Assembly: GCA_902591775.1 (NCBI GenBank)
Contig: CACJBW010000002.1
Coordinates: 32,374-96,373 of the forward strand
Reading direction: 5' to 3'
DNA from: an uncultured Pelagibacteraceae bacterium
Lineage (GTDB): Bacteria > Pseudomonadota > Alphaproteobacteria > Pelagibacterales > Pelagibacteraceae
Length of the DNA: 64,000 bases
Position 1 is the stretch's first letter. Each line of letters starts with the position of its first letter. Shown here one piece after another: positions 17,959 through 28,318 of this stretch. Made by a program: the position numbers and the translations under genes. The notes beneath the pieces were generated by a model. The model was not told the origin of the DNA and did no database searches. It worked only from the letters and a program-made list of their open reading frames with translations.

Positions 17959-20626
17959 TGATCATATTCCTTAGAACATATTGTAGAATACCACCGTTCT
18001 TGTAGTATTCTAATTCATTTTTAGTGTCTATTCTGCATAACATTTTAATTTTTTTAATTTCCCCTGTTGCATATTTAATTTCAACTTCTAAATGATCGCC
18101 AGGATCAATTCCTTTCTCAAGACCTAATACTGATATTAATTCTGACCCTTTTAAGTTTAAATTCTGTCTATTCATGTTTTCTACAAACTGTAAAGGTAAA
18201 ACACCCATTCCTATAAGATTTGATCTATGTATTCTTTCAAAACTTTCTGCAATCACAGTTTTTACACCTAATAATTTTGTTCCTTTTGCTGCCCAATCTC
18301 TTGAAGAACCAGTTCCATATTCTTTTCCCCCAAATACAACTAAATCTGTTCCTCTTTTTTTGTATTCAACAACTGCATCATAAATAGGCATTACTTTTTC
18401 ATCAGGATATAATTTAGTGAAACCTCCCTCTGTTCCTGGAGCCATTTCATTTTTAATTCTAATGTTGGCAAATGTTCCTCTCATCATTACTTCATGATTT
18501 CCTCTTCTTGCACCATAAGAATTATAATCCTTGGGCAAAATTTGATGCTTCATAAAATAATTTCCTGTTGGGCTTTCTTTTTGGATGCTTCCAGCCGGAG
18601 ATATATGGTCTGTTGTTACCATATCCCCTAAAATTAATAATGGTCTTGCATCTTTTATTTCCTTAAAACCCTCTGGTTCATCAGGTAAATTTTCAAAGAA
18701 TGGAGGTTTTTTTACATAGGTAGAGTTTTCTTCCCAATTATAAATACTTCCTTTGTCCACTTTAATTTTTTGCCATTGCTCTGGCCCTTCTGAGACATTT
18801 GAATATCTATTAACAAACATTTCTGGGTTTAAAGATTGCTTAAGAGTATCCTCAATCTCTTTGTTAGAAGGCCAAATATCTTTTAAATAAACATCTTGTC
18901 CTTTGATATCTTTGCCTAGGGAATCTTTATACAAATTCATTCTCATAGATCCTGCAATTGCATAGGCTACTACAAGAGGAGGTGAAGCTAAATAATTTGC
19001 TTTTACTAATGGAGAGATCCTTCCTTCAAAGTTTCTATTTCCAGATAAAACTGAGACAGCGTATAAATTATTTTCTTTAACAGCATCAGTAATGTTATCT
19101 GGTAAAGGTCCAGAGTTACCAATACAAGTTGTGCAACCATAACCAACTAAATTAAACCCTAATTCATCTAAATATTTGCTTAAACCAGCTTTATCTAAAT
19201 AGTCAGTAACAACTTGTGATCCAGGTGCTAATGAAGTTTTAACCCAAGGTTTAACAGTTAAACCTTTTTCAATTGCATTTTTGGCCAACAATCCTGCACC
19301 AATTAATACATTTGGGTTGGAGGTATTCGTACATGACGTAATAGCTGCTATTAATATATCTCCATCTTTTATCTCAAAATCTGTGTCTTTAACTTTTGCT
19401 ACTGTTGGATCAGTTTTTTTACATATATCTTCAAAAACTTTTATAAAATTTTTTGATGCCTCTGTTAAAAGAACTTTGTCTTGTGGTCTTTTTGGCCCAG
19501 AAATTGTTGGAACCACTGTAGACATATCTAGAGATAAAGTATCAGTAAAAACAACATCTTTGCTTGCCCACAAATTTTGTTCCTTTGCGTATTTTTCTAC
19601 GATTTGAATATTCTCTTTTGATCTTCCTGAAAATTCTAAATATTTTAATGTTTCTTCATCAATTGGAAAAAATCCACAAGTAGCACCATACTCTGGTGCC
19701 ATGTTTGCAATAGTTGCTCTATCAGCAAGTGTTAGATTTTTTAGACCTTCTCCATAAAATTCTACAAATTTGCCTACAACACCTTTGTCTCTTAACATTT
19801 TCACCACTGTTAAAACTAGATCGGTAGCAGTTGTACCTTCAGGTAGCTTATTTTTCATTTCAAACCCAATAACTTCTGGTATCAACATTGATATAGGTTG
19901 TCCTAGCATACCTGCTTCTGCTTCAATTCCTCCAACACCCCAGCCTAGTACTGATAAACCATTAACCATTGTAGTATGACTATCAGTACCAACAAGCGTA
20001 TCTGGGAATAAGTATTCTTTATCTTCAAATTTTTCGTTCCAGACTACTTTTGATAAATATTCTAAATTTACCTGGTGACAAATTCCAGTGCCTGGTGGGA
20101 CAATTCTAAAATTATTAAAGGCTTGCTGTCCCCATTTTAAAAAAGAATATCTCTCAAAGTTCCTGTCAAACTCAATATCAACATTCTCTTTTAATGAATT
20201 CTTTGTTGCAAACTTATCCACTTGAACAGAGTGGTCGATTACAAGATCAACTGAAGAAAGAGGGTTGATAGTATTTGGATCTTTGTTCTTTTCCTTAACT
20301 GTATCTCTCATTGCAGCAAGATCAGCAATAGCTGGTATACCTGTATAATCCTGCAAAAGCACTCTTGCAGGTCTATATGCAATTTCTGTTTTGGATTTTT
20401 TTGAATTTAACCACTCTTTAATCGCCAAAATTTGTTCTTTATTAACTGTCACGTTGTCTTCATATCTAAGAAGATTTTCAAGTAAGACTTTTATTGATTT
20501 TGGTAATTTATTTATTCCCTCTAAGCCATTTTTCTCTGCTTCTTTTAGCGAATAAAAAGAATAATTTTTTCCATATACTGATATTTCTTTTAGACAATTA
20601 AATGAATTTTGGTGTCCTGGTTTCAT
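17951..20626 (-). CDS. acnA: aconitate hydratase
   Basis: Full-length 891 aa; VLLQDYTGIPAIADLAAMRD, VGTDSHTTMVNGLSVLGWGVGGIEAEA, AAITSCTNTSNP, GYGCTTCIGNSGPL, GKEYGTGSSRDWAAKGT. Confidence 0.97.
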   Translation of the reverse strand: MKPGHQNSFNCLKEISVYGKNYSFYSLKEAEKNGLEGINKLPKSIKVLLENLLRYEDNVTVNKEQILAIKEWLNSKKSKTEIAYRPARVLLQDYTGIPAIADLAAMRDTVKEKNKDPNTINPLSSVDLVIDHSVQVDKFATKNSLKENVDIEFDRNFERYSFLKWGQQAFNNFRIVPPGTGICHQVNLEYLSKVVWNEKFEDKEYLFPDTLVGTDSHTTMVNGLSVLGWGVGGIEAEAGMLGQPISMLIPEVIGFEMKNKLPEGTTATDLVLTVVKMLRDKGVVGKFVEFYGEGLKNLTLADRATIANMAPEYGATCGFFPIDEETLKYLEFSGRSKENIQIVEKYAKEQNLWASKDVVFTDTLSLDMSTVVPTISGPKRPQDKVLLTEASKNFIKVFEDICKKTDPTVAKVKDTDFEIKDGDILIAAITSCTNTSNPNVLIGAGLLAKNAIEKGLTVKPWVKTSLAPGSQVVTDYLDKAGLSKYLDELGFNLVGYGCTTCIGNSGPLPDNITDAVKENNLYAVSVLSGNRNFEGRISPLVKANYLASPPLVVAYAIAGSMRMNLYKDSLGKDIKGQDVYLKDIWPSNKEIEDTLKQSLNPEMFVNRYSNVSEGPEQWQKIKVDKGSIYNWEENSTYVKKPPFFENLPDEPEGFKEIKDARPLLILGDMVTTDHISPAGSIQKESPTGNYFMKHQILPKDYNSYGARRGNHEVMMRGTFANIRIKNEMAPGTEGGFTKLYPDEKVMPIYDAVVEYKKRGTDLVVFGGKEYGTGSSRDWAAKGTKLLGVKTVIAESFERIHRSNLIGMGVLPLQFVENMNRQNLNLKGSELISVLGLEKGIDPGDHLEVEIKYATGEIKKIKMLCRIDTKNELEYYKNGGILQYVLRNMING

Positions 20627-20630
20627 ATTT

Positions 20631-21221
20631 TTAGTAATAAAAAGTTGCTATACAGCTTAATAAGAGAGCCGACATAACATAATTAAACCATTTAATAAAT
20701 TTCTCATTTGTCGCGAATTTCCTCATAAATTTTCCAATTATAGTCCAAAAAATAATACTAATAACTGCAAACAAAAAGGCAATGCTTAAAAGCCAAATTG
20801 AATATGAAATAAAGTTACCACCAGTTTCTACATATGTTGAGACTGCAATTATAGCAACAATTACTCCTTTAGGATTTAGAAATTGATATAGAAATGTTTC
20901 AACAAAATTTACAGGTTTTAGATTATCATTTTCACTTGATGATTTTGAAAATGATATTTTGTATGACAAATATATTAAAAAAATTGTTCCTGTTACAATT
21001 AAACATTTTTGAAGTATTGGATAAAGCTTAAATATATTTATTAAACCAAAATTAATTACTGCTAGCATAAATGTAAATCCAAAAATTACTCCTAACATTA
21101 AAGGAATAGTTTTTTTAAATCCGTGATTAAACCCAGAGTGAGAGGCAACAATATTATTTGGTCCTGGTGAACAGCTCGTAACAAACATAAACAAACATAG
21201 AGACAGTAATTCGGGGTGCAT
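20631..21221 (-). CDS. LysE/RhtB family transporter
   Basis: SPGPNNIVASHSGFNHGFKKTIPLMLGVIFGF N-terminal signature, multi-TM. Confidence 0.88.
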   Translation of the reverse strand: MHPELLSLCLFMFVTSCSPGPNNIVASHSGFNHGFKKTIPLMLGVIFGFTFMLAVINFGLINIFKLYPILQKCLIVTGTIFLIYLSYKISFSKSSSENDNLKPVNFVETFLYQFLNPKGVIVAIIAVSTYVETGGNFISYSIWLLSIAFLFAVISIIFWTIIGKFMRKFATNEKFIKWFNYVMSALLLSCIATFYY

Positions 21222-21223
21222 GT

Positions 21224-21565
21224 TTATGCTACAGGCAAACCATTTTCTACTTTTTGGGATGGGTGAACAAGAACAACTTTGCCTTCCTCATCTATAGAAC
21301 CAAGAATTAAAACCTGAGACACAATACCTGCTATATTTTTTTCAGGAAAGTTACATATGCCAATTACTTGTTTTCCGACTAGATTTTCCTCATTATAATA
21401 ATGAGTTATCTGTGCTGATGATTGCTTAATTCCTATATCTTTCCCAAAGTCAACCTCAACAACTAGAGATGGTTTCCTTGCTTTTTCATTTTTTTTTACC
21501 GATATTACTGTTCCTACTCTGATATCTACTTTGTCATAAATGTCGTAGGTTATTTGTTCTTTCAT
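21224..21565 (-). CDS. tRNA-binding domain protein (CsaA-like)
   Basis: YDKVDIRVGTVISVKKNEKARKPSLVVEVDFGKDIGIKQSSAQIT, KQVIGICNFPEKNIAGIVSQVLILG. Confidence 0.88.
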   Translation of the reverse strand: MKEQITYDIYDKVDIRVGTVISVKKNEKARKPSLVVEVDFGKDIGIKQSSAQITHYYNEENLVGKQVIGICNFPEKNIAGIVSQVLILGSIDEEGKVVLVHPSQKVENGLPVA

Positions 21566-21590
21566 AGATTTAATATATAATTAAAAACAA

Positions 21591-22779
21591 ATGAGTACAG
21601 GAAATAATTTAGAAGAAATATATAGTAATTCAATTAAAATACTAAAAGATTTAATTGCATTTAAAACTGTATCTGGTGAAAACAATACTCAACTAATTGA
21701 CTATTGTGATAACATTTTAAATACATTGGGTGCGGTATCCTTTAGAACATATGATGAAGAAGAAAAAAGAGTAAATCTGTTTTCAACTATAAAAGCTAAA
21801 AAAAAGAGTAAAAAAAAACCAATAATTTTATCTGGACATACTGATGTGGTTCCAGTTTCTAAAGGATGGGCAACAGATCCTTTTGATGCAACAATCAAAG
21901 ATGACAAATTGTTTGGTAGAGGCTCATGTGATATGAAAGGATTTATAGCATGTGCATTAGCATACGCACCTATTTTTTCTTCATCAAATTTAGACAGAGA
22001 TATTCATTTTTCATTTACGTTTGACGAGGAAACTGCTTGCATAGGTGCCCCTATATTGATTAAAGAATTAAAAAAAAGAGAAATTCATGATTGTATTTGC
22101 ATAGTGGGTGAACCAACCAATATGAAAATAATAGATGCACACAAAGGATGTTATGAATATACAACATATTTTGAAGGTCTTGCAGGGCATAGTTCACAAC
22201 CAGAAAAAGGTGTGAGTGCAGTTGAATTTGCTGCAAGATATGTGAATAAACTATTAGAATTAAAAGAAAATCTTAAATCTAGACAATTAAAAGACTCGAT
22301 CTTTGAACCACCTTATTCAACTTTACAAATTGGTGGAATTTTTGGTGGCATAGCACACAACGTCATTGCTGATAAATGCCATGTAAACTGGGAGACAAGA
22401 CCAGTAGTTAAAGAAGATGGAATTTTCTTAAATAACGAAATAGATAAATTTACAAATGAAATTCTTTTACCAGAAATGCAAAAAATTTATCCAAAATCTT
22501 CCATAAAAAAAAACTATAATTGGTGAAATTACTGGCTTCGATAGAGTCCCTAACTCAGAAGCATGCGAGTTTGTTTCGAGTATAACTGGAGATAATTCTA
22601 GAGATGTAGTTTCTTTCGGTACAGAAGCAGGACTATTTCAGGAGATTGGAATTAGTACAGTTGTATGTGGACCAGGATCTATAAAGCAAGCTCATAAGAT
22701 TGATGAATTTATAAAACTATCTGAAATTAAAAAATGTATTAGTTTTTTAGATGGCATTAAAAATAAATCTTTAAATTAA
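21591..22779 (+). pseudogene. argE: acetylornithine deacetylase (ArgE/DapE, M20) interrupted by a 1-nt frameshift at an A9 run
   Basis: N-terminal ORF 21591-22526 has M20 motifs (SGHTDVVPVSKGW, GRGSCDMKGFIACALA, FTFDEETACIGA). Removing one A from 22505-22513 joins it to TIIGEITGFDRVPNSEACEFVSSITG...VVSFGTEAGLFQEIGISTVVCGPGSIKQAHKIDEFI..., which is open to TAA at 22777-22779. Confidence 0.8.
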
Positions 22780-24209
22780 TTCCAACCACCAATAGATTTT
22801 ACTTCTAAAAATTCTAATAAACCTTCTTTTCCACCTTCCCTTCCTATTCCAGAGTGTTTAAATCCTCCAAATGGAGCATCTACAGCTAGTGAAGCTGTAT
22901 TAGCAACTATCATCCCAGATCTAAGCTTTCTTGCAACTCTTTTAACTTTTTCTTGATCTTCAGTTTGAATATAATTTGTCAAACCATAAGGAGTATCATT
23001 TGCAATTTCTATTGCCTCCTCCTCTGTTTCAAATGGAATTACTGATAATACTGGACCAAAAATCTCAGTTCTGGCAATTTCCATATTATTATTTACATCA
23101 ACAAAAACAGTTGGCTTTACGTAATAACCATCCTCTAAACCATCAGGTTTTCCAGGTCCCCCTGCTATTAAATTAGCACCCTCATCTATACCCTTTTTAA
23201 TTAAACCTTGAATTTTATTATACTGTGTTTCTGATATTACCGGACCAATGTGATCTCCTTCTTTTTGGGGAATATCAACTTTATATTCGTTAGCAAATTT
23301 TTTTAATCTATTAATTGCATCATCATAAATTGATTTTTCTACCAGCATTCTTGTAGGTGCATTACATGATTGACCTGAATTTCTAAAACATCTTGCAGCT
23401 CCTCTTTCAATTGCCTCAGAATCTGCATCTTTAAAAATAATATTTGCTCCTTTTCCACCTAATTCAAGACTTACTCTTTTAAAGTCTTTTGCTGCGTTTT
23501 GAGAAATTAGAGCTCCAGCTCTTGTTGAGCCTGTAAAAGATATCATATTTACATCTTTATGACTGGTCAGTGCATTACCTGTAGTTTCCCCATCTCCATT
23601 AACCAAATTAAATACACCTTTTGGAAAACCTGCCTCATCAATAAGCTCTGCAAGTATCATCGATGATAAAGGTGCTAGCTCAGAAGGTTTTAAAATCATA
23701 GTACATCCTGCTGCTAAGGCTGGGATTACTTTTAAACAAACTTGATTCATTGGCCAATTCCATGGTGTAATTAATACACAAACTCCTTTGGGTTCATAAA
23801 TAATTCTCTGATCTTGCGCATGATCTCCTAAAGGTTTTTCAAAATCAAAAGCTTTAAGATACTTTATGAATGATTTCGTATGACTTGCTCCTGTGCCAGT
23901 TTGTAGTTTAGATGCAAAATCTTTTGGAGCACCCATTTCCATCATTATTGCTTCTGTAGTATCATTCCATCTTTTTTTATATAACTCATAAAACTTTTCT
24001 AATAGTTTAATCCTCTCTTCTTTTTTTGTGAAACCCCAAGTTTGAAAAGCAGTTTTTGCAGCTGATACTGCATCATCAACATCTTCTTTTCCACCCAGTG
24101 AAATAACTGCACAACTTTTTTCTGTAGCAGGATTTATTACTTGAATATCTTTAGAATTTTTTGGTTCTACCCATTTACCATTTATATAAAAATTTCTTTT
24201 TTCAAACAT
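22776..24209 (-). CDS. aldehyde dehydrogenase family protein
   Basis: ITPWNWPMNQVCLKVIPALAAGCTMILKPSE, SLELGGKGANIIF, FRNSGQSCNAPTRMLVE. Confidence 0.95.
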   Translation of the reverse strand: MFEKRNFYINGKWVEPKNSKDIQVINPATEKSCAVISLGGKEDVDDAVSAAKTAFQTWGFTKKEERIKLLEKFYELYKKRWNDTTEAIMMEMGAPKDFASKLQTGTGASHTKSFIKYLKAFDFEKPLGDHAQDQRIIYEPKGVCVLITPWNWPMNQVCLKVIPALAAGCTMILKPSELAPLSSMILAELIDEAGFPKGVFNLVNGDGETTGNALTSHKDVNMISFTGSTRAGALISQNAAKDFKRVSLELGGKGANIIFKDADSEAIERGAARCFRNSGQSCNAPTRMLVEKSIYDDAINRLKKFANEYKVDIPQKEGDHIGPVISETQYNKIQGLIKKGIDEGANLIAGGPGKPDGLEDGYYVKPTVFVDVNNNMEIARTEIFGPVLSVIPFETEEEAIEIANDTPYGLTNYIQTEDQEKVKRVARKLRSGMIVANTASLAVDAPFGGFKHSGIGREGGKEGLLEFLEVKSIGGWN

Positions 24210-24228
24210 ATATTAAGCTATCTGTTCT

Positions 24229-25185
24229 TTAGGCTTTTGCAAACAAATTTGTTAATTCATAAACAATTGTTGCAGCTGCTAAAGAAGTTACTTCTGCATG
24301 ATCATATGCTGGTGCTACCTCAACTACATCTGCTGAAATTAAGTTTAGCCCTGACAATCCTCTTATAACATTTACAATTTCTCTTGTAGTCATACCTGCT
24401 ATCTCGGGTGTACCAGTTCCAGGAGCAAAAGCTGGGTCTAGAACATCAATATCTATCGATAGATATAAAGCATTGTCTCCTACTCTGTTTCTAATTCTCT
24501 CAACTATTTTATCTATACCTTCTGTTTGAAATTCATCGCAATGAATTATTTTAAAACCAAAACTTTCATCGTTCTTAATATCTTCCCTGCTATAGAGTGG
24601 ACCTCTAATTCCAACATGCATTGATGCATCATCTAAAAATAAATTTTCCTCTCTGGCTCTCCTAAATGGTGTACCGTGTGTGTAAGGTGCTCCAAAATAA
24701 GTATCCCAAGTATCTAAGTGAGCATCGAAATGGACTAATGAAACTGGGCCTTTATTCTTTTTATTAATTGCTCTAAGCAATGGAACGGCTATTGTATGAT
24801 CACCGCCAAGACTAATTATCCCACCTACTTTATTTAAAAGATCTGTAGCACCAACTTCTATTTGTTTTATGGCTTCATCAATATTAAATGGATTACAGGC
24901 AATATCCCCTGCATCAGCAACTTGTTGTACTTTAAACGGCTCAACGTCGTAACTTGGATGATAATTTGTTCTCAAATGTCTTGAAGCTTGTCTTATACTC
25001 TGAGGCCCAAATCTTGCTCCAGGTCTATAACTAGTTCCAGAGTCAAAAGGAACTCCTACAATTGCTACATCACAACTTTCAACGTCTCTTAATTCCGGCA
25101 ATCTAGCGAAAGTTGATGGTCCCGCATATCTTGGTACTTTCGTTCCACTAACTGGTTGGATTGGTTTTTTATTTTTATCTTTCAA
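24229..25185 (-). CDS. speB: agmatinase / ureohydrolase family
   Basis: GGIISLGGDHTIAVPLLRAI, VHFDAHLDTWD, SIDIDVLDPAFAPGTGTPE metal-binding motifs. Confidence 0.88.
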   Translation of the reverse strand: MKDKNKKPIQPVSGTKVPRYAGPSTFARLPELRDVESCDVAIVGVPFDSGTSYRPGARFGPQSIRQASRHLRTNYHPSYDVEPFKVQQVADAGDIACNPFNIDEAIKQIEVGATDLLNKVGGIISLGGDHTIAVPLLRAINKKNKGPVSLVHFDAHLDTWDTYFGAPYTHGTPFRRAREENLFLDDASMHVGIRGPLYSREDIKNDESFGFKIIHCDEFQTEGIDKIVERIRNRVGDNALYLSIDIDVLDPAFAPGTGTPEIAGMTTREIVNVIRGLSGLNLISADVVEVAPAYDHAEVTSLAAATIVYELTNLFAKA

Positions 25186-25403
25186 TTTTTCGAGCTATTT
25201 CTATGAATAAATTCAGCTGCTTTTTTAAAATCATTGATATTTTTTTGATGCATAGAAAGCTCTTTATTCGAATTTGACGAAAATAGAATTATTAGTAAAG
25301 CAATTATAATAGCTGCAGCATAATAAAATGGCATTTTTTTCTTCCAAGATATTAAAATCTTTGTAGCGTTATCCGCTTGTTTTTTTGTTGGTCTATTTGC
25401 CAT
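25182..25403 (-). CDS. small single-TM hypothetical protein
   Basis: 73-aa ORF tightly between two operon members; hydrophobic YYAAAIIIALLIILFSS. Confidence 0.5.
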   Translation of the reverse strand: MANRPTKKQADNATKILISWKKKMPFYYAAAIIIALLIILFSSNSNKELSMHQKNINDFKKAAEFIHRNSSKN

Positions 25404-25407
25404 AATG

Positions 25408-27630
25408 CTAGTTTACCAAAGGTTTACCAGTTTTCAATGTATGTTTAATTCTTTCTTGAGTTTTCTCTGTCTCTATTAGCTTCATAAATGCATCTAATTC
25501 TAATTTATATAAATCATCCTCTGATAGAGTATTTTCTAATGTAGTGTCACCACCACTTAAAACTTTAGCTAATTCTTTGCCAACTTCCATTCCATGATCA
25601 AGAATAATTTTTTCATTGTATAATTTCTCTAACATTTTTAACATTTTGTCATAAACGTTTTTTCCTGAAAGTTTAAAAGTACATTCGGTTGGGGGAGTAA
25701 ACTCATTATTATTTTGAATAATTTCTTTTGAAACTGATAATAAGCTATTTCTACTCATTATTTTTTTATCTTCTGGTCTTAAATATTTAAGTGGTTCGGC
25801 TTCAATTGGCGAGGTAGCAGTTTTAGCATATCCAATAATATCAAATACTTTTAAAGGAGCATAATCAGGATCATTTTTTGCTTCTTCAGTTTGAGACCAT
25901 CTCCAAAGCATTTCTTTACATCCTCCACCTGCTGGAATTAATCCAACCATAGTCTCAACTAAGCCAACTACAATATTAGTATGGGATGCAACAAAGTTGC
26001 TTTGACATAAAACTTCAAAACCTCCACCCAACGCCAATCCTGATGGCGCTGAAACAACTGGATATTTAGAATATTTTAAATGTTTGCATGTCTCTTGAAA
26101 ATATTTAACAAACTTTTCAATAGATTTATAATCTCCTTTGTCTGCAAAATTCATTGTGTAAGACAAGTTTACACCAGCTGAAAATTGCATTGCCTCGTTC
26201 ATTATTATTAAAGGTTTGTCTGTTGCATTTTTTAAGCTATCCATCGAGTCATAATCTAATGCATTAGCCTTAGTTGTGAATTCAACAATATTAAAATCAT
26301 CAAACCTGTAGATTTCAGCAGAATTATTTTTATCCAATTTAGTTGCTCTAGGTTTTATTTTTCCTAAAGTTTCTAAATCAGTGTATTGTTGTCTTTCACC
26401 ATAAAAGTTTTCATCTTTGCTTTGAGATAAGTTTTCAAGAAACTTATTATTTTCAAATTTATCTATTCTTTCAAAAAAATTCTTAACACCAATTTCTTTT
26501 AACATTTCAAAAGGTCCCTTAGACCAATTAAAGCCTAGTCTCATTGCTTCATCGATATCATTAAATTTATCTGTAATACCCGGAACTAAAGATGATGCGT
26601 ATTTAATAATTCTTGAAATTACAGACCAAGCGTATTCACCATATTTATCTTTTCTATTTATAAGACCAACAATATCCATTTTTTCTGACCCTAAATTGAA
26701 TTTTTGTGATAGCGAGTATTCACCTGTTTCTAAGTTAATCCCCTCTAGAACTTTTTTATTATCAGACTTATTCATTCTATAGAAACCACCTTTCCCTTTT
26801 CTCCCTGTGTACCCAGTTTCTATAAGTTTTTTAACTAATGGTATTTCTTTTGCTACATTTTGAAAGTCGTCAGTTTCTGGAAGTTCTTTTATAAAACTTT
26901 TCAAAACATCAGCCATCAAATCAATTCCAATTAAATCATAAAGTCCAAAAACCCCTGTTTTTGGTATTCCCATTGGCCTTCCAAAAACGGCATCAGCTTC
27001 TTCAATTGTTAATTTCATTTTAAAAGCTTCAATCATAGCCACTTGCATAGCGTAGACACCAATTCTATTTCCTAAGAATCCTGGAGTATCATTACAAATT
27101 AATGCTCCTTTTCCTAAATCTTTTTCACAAAAATTTTTAAGTGAGTTTATTTGATCTAAGTCATTATTTTCATTTTTTACAATTTCTAACAAATCCATAT
27201 ATCTGACTGGATTAAAGAAGTGAGTTATACAAAAATCTTTTTTTTCTTCCTCTGAGAGTTTTTCTGAGAGAACTTTAATTGGAATAGAAGATGTATTTGA
27301 AGATACTATTGATCCTTTCTTTCTTTCTTTAAAAATTTTTTCATAAATATTATGTTTAATGTCAATTCTCTCAACGACCGCTTCAACTATCCAGTCTGCT
27401 TCACCAACCTCATTAAAATTATCATTTATATTTCCAACATTAATATTATTTATTTTTGACTTATCTATTAATAAAGGAGGTCTAGATTTTAAAATTCTAT
27501 CCCTAGCTTTTTCAGAAATTTCGGTTGTTAAGTCTAACAATGTTACTGGAATATTTGCATTGCATAATTGAGCAGCAATTCCACTACCCATTGTCCCTGA
27601 ACCTATAACTACTACTTTGTTAATTTTCAT
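25408..27630 (-). CDS. 3-hydroxyacyl-CoA dehydrogenase / enoyl-CoA hydratase fusion (FadB/FadJ-like)
   Basis: KVVVIGSGTMGSGIAAQLCNANIPVTLLD, ITHFFNPVRYMDLLEIV, GFLGNRIGVYAM; C-terminal crotonase-like ALGGGFEVLCQSNFVASHTNIVVGLVE. Confidence 0.88.
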   Translation of the reverse strand: MKINKVVVIGSGTMGSGIAAQLCNANIPVTLLDLTTEISEKARDRILKSRPPLLIDKSKINNINVGNINDNFNEVGEADWIVEAVVERIDIKHNIYEKIFKERKKGSIVSSNTSSIPIKVLSEKLSEEEKKDFCITHFFNPVRYMDLLEIVKNENNDLDQINSLKNFCEKDLGKGALICNDTPGFLGNRIGVYAMQVAMIEAFKMKLTIEEADAVFGRPMGIPKTGVFGLYDLIGIDLMADVLKSFIKELPETDDFQNVAKEIPLVKKLIETGYTGRKGKGGFYRMNKSDNKKVLEGINLETGEYSLSQKFNLGSEKMDIVGLINRKDKYGEYAWSVISRIIKYASSLVPGITDKFNDIDEAMRLGFNWSKGPFEMLKEIGVKNFFERIDKFENNKFLENLSQSKDENFYGERQQYTDLETLGKIKPRATKLDKNNSAEIYRFDDFNIVEFTTKANALDYDSMDSLKNATDKPLIIMNEAMQFSAGVNLSYTMNFADKGDYKSIEKFVKYFQETCKHLKYSKYPVVSAPSGLALGGGFEVLCQSNFVASHTNIVVGLVETMVGLIPAGGGCKEMLWRWSQTEEAKNDPDYAPLKVFDIIGYAKTATSPIEAEPLKYLRPEDKKIMSRNSLLSVSKEIIQNNNEFTPPTECTFKLSGKNVYDKMLKMLEKLYNEKIILDHGMEVGKELAKVLSGGDTTLENTLSEDDLYKLELDAFMKLIETEKTQERIKHTLKTGKPLVN

Positions 27631-27701
27631 AATGAGAATAAAAGTTTATAATGAAAATCTTATTCAAGAGCAACTTAAAGCCATTAAATATTTTAATATT
27701 A

Positions 27702-28286
27702 TTATTTAATTATTTTTGTAATTGACGGAATTATTGCCACTGCTATAGCTATTTTAAACAATTCACTTGGTAAAAAAGGATATAAACCACCAGCAAGTGC
27801 CTTGTCATATCCTATAACTGAGCCTAAATAACCCACCCCTATTATAAAAATAATTGATGTTGCAATCATAAGAGAAATTAAACTTTTAAAGTACGAGTCA
27901 TTAAAATTTCTTTCTGCTAAATAACCTATAAATCCAGCTGCAATTGTCATACCATAAAGATAACCAGCTGTTGGACCAGTTAAATAAAGTATTCCTCCAC
28001 CTTTTGCAAAAACTGGAAGTCCAATAGCTCCTTCAAATAAATAAAGTAAAAGTGTGAAAAAAGCTAATTTAGATCCAAATGTCATTCCAATTATAAAGAC
28101 TACAAATGTTTGCATAGTCATAGGAACTGGCCAGAATGGAACCTGTACTTTTGATGAAAAAGCTAAAATTAATGTTCCGATCAACATCAAAGAAATATTT
28201 TGGAAGTAAATATTTATTTTATAGTCTGAAAGTAAATTTTTCACTAATGTAGGATTATTTTTCATAGCTGAGGTATTTAAGCACAA
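27702..28286 (-). CDS. bioY: biotin transporter BioY
   Basis: VPFWPVPMTMQTFVVFIIGMTFGSKLAFFTLLLYLFEGAIGLPVFAKGGG...GPTAGYLYG. Confidence 0.92.
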   Translation of the reverse strand: MCLNTSAMKNNPTLVKNLLSDYKINIYFQNISLMLIGTLILAFSSKVQVPFWPVPMTMQTFVVFIIGMTFGSKLAFFTLLLYLFEGAIGLPVFAKGGGILYLTGPTAGYLYGMTIAAGFIGYLAERNFNDSYFKSLISLMIATSIIFIIGVGYLGSVIGYDKALAGGLYPFLPSELFKIAIAVAIIPSITKIIK

Positions 28287-28318
28287 TTAAATAAATTTTA
28301 AAATAATAAATTAATCTG

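Noticed and set aside
19281-19607. 108-aa plus-strand ORF inside acnA
   Set aside because: Antisense shadow of aconitase; low-complexity composition.
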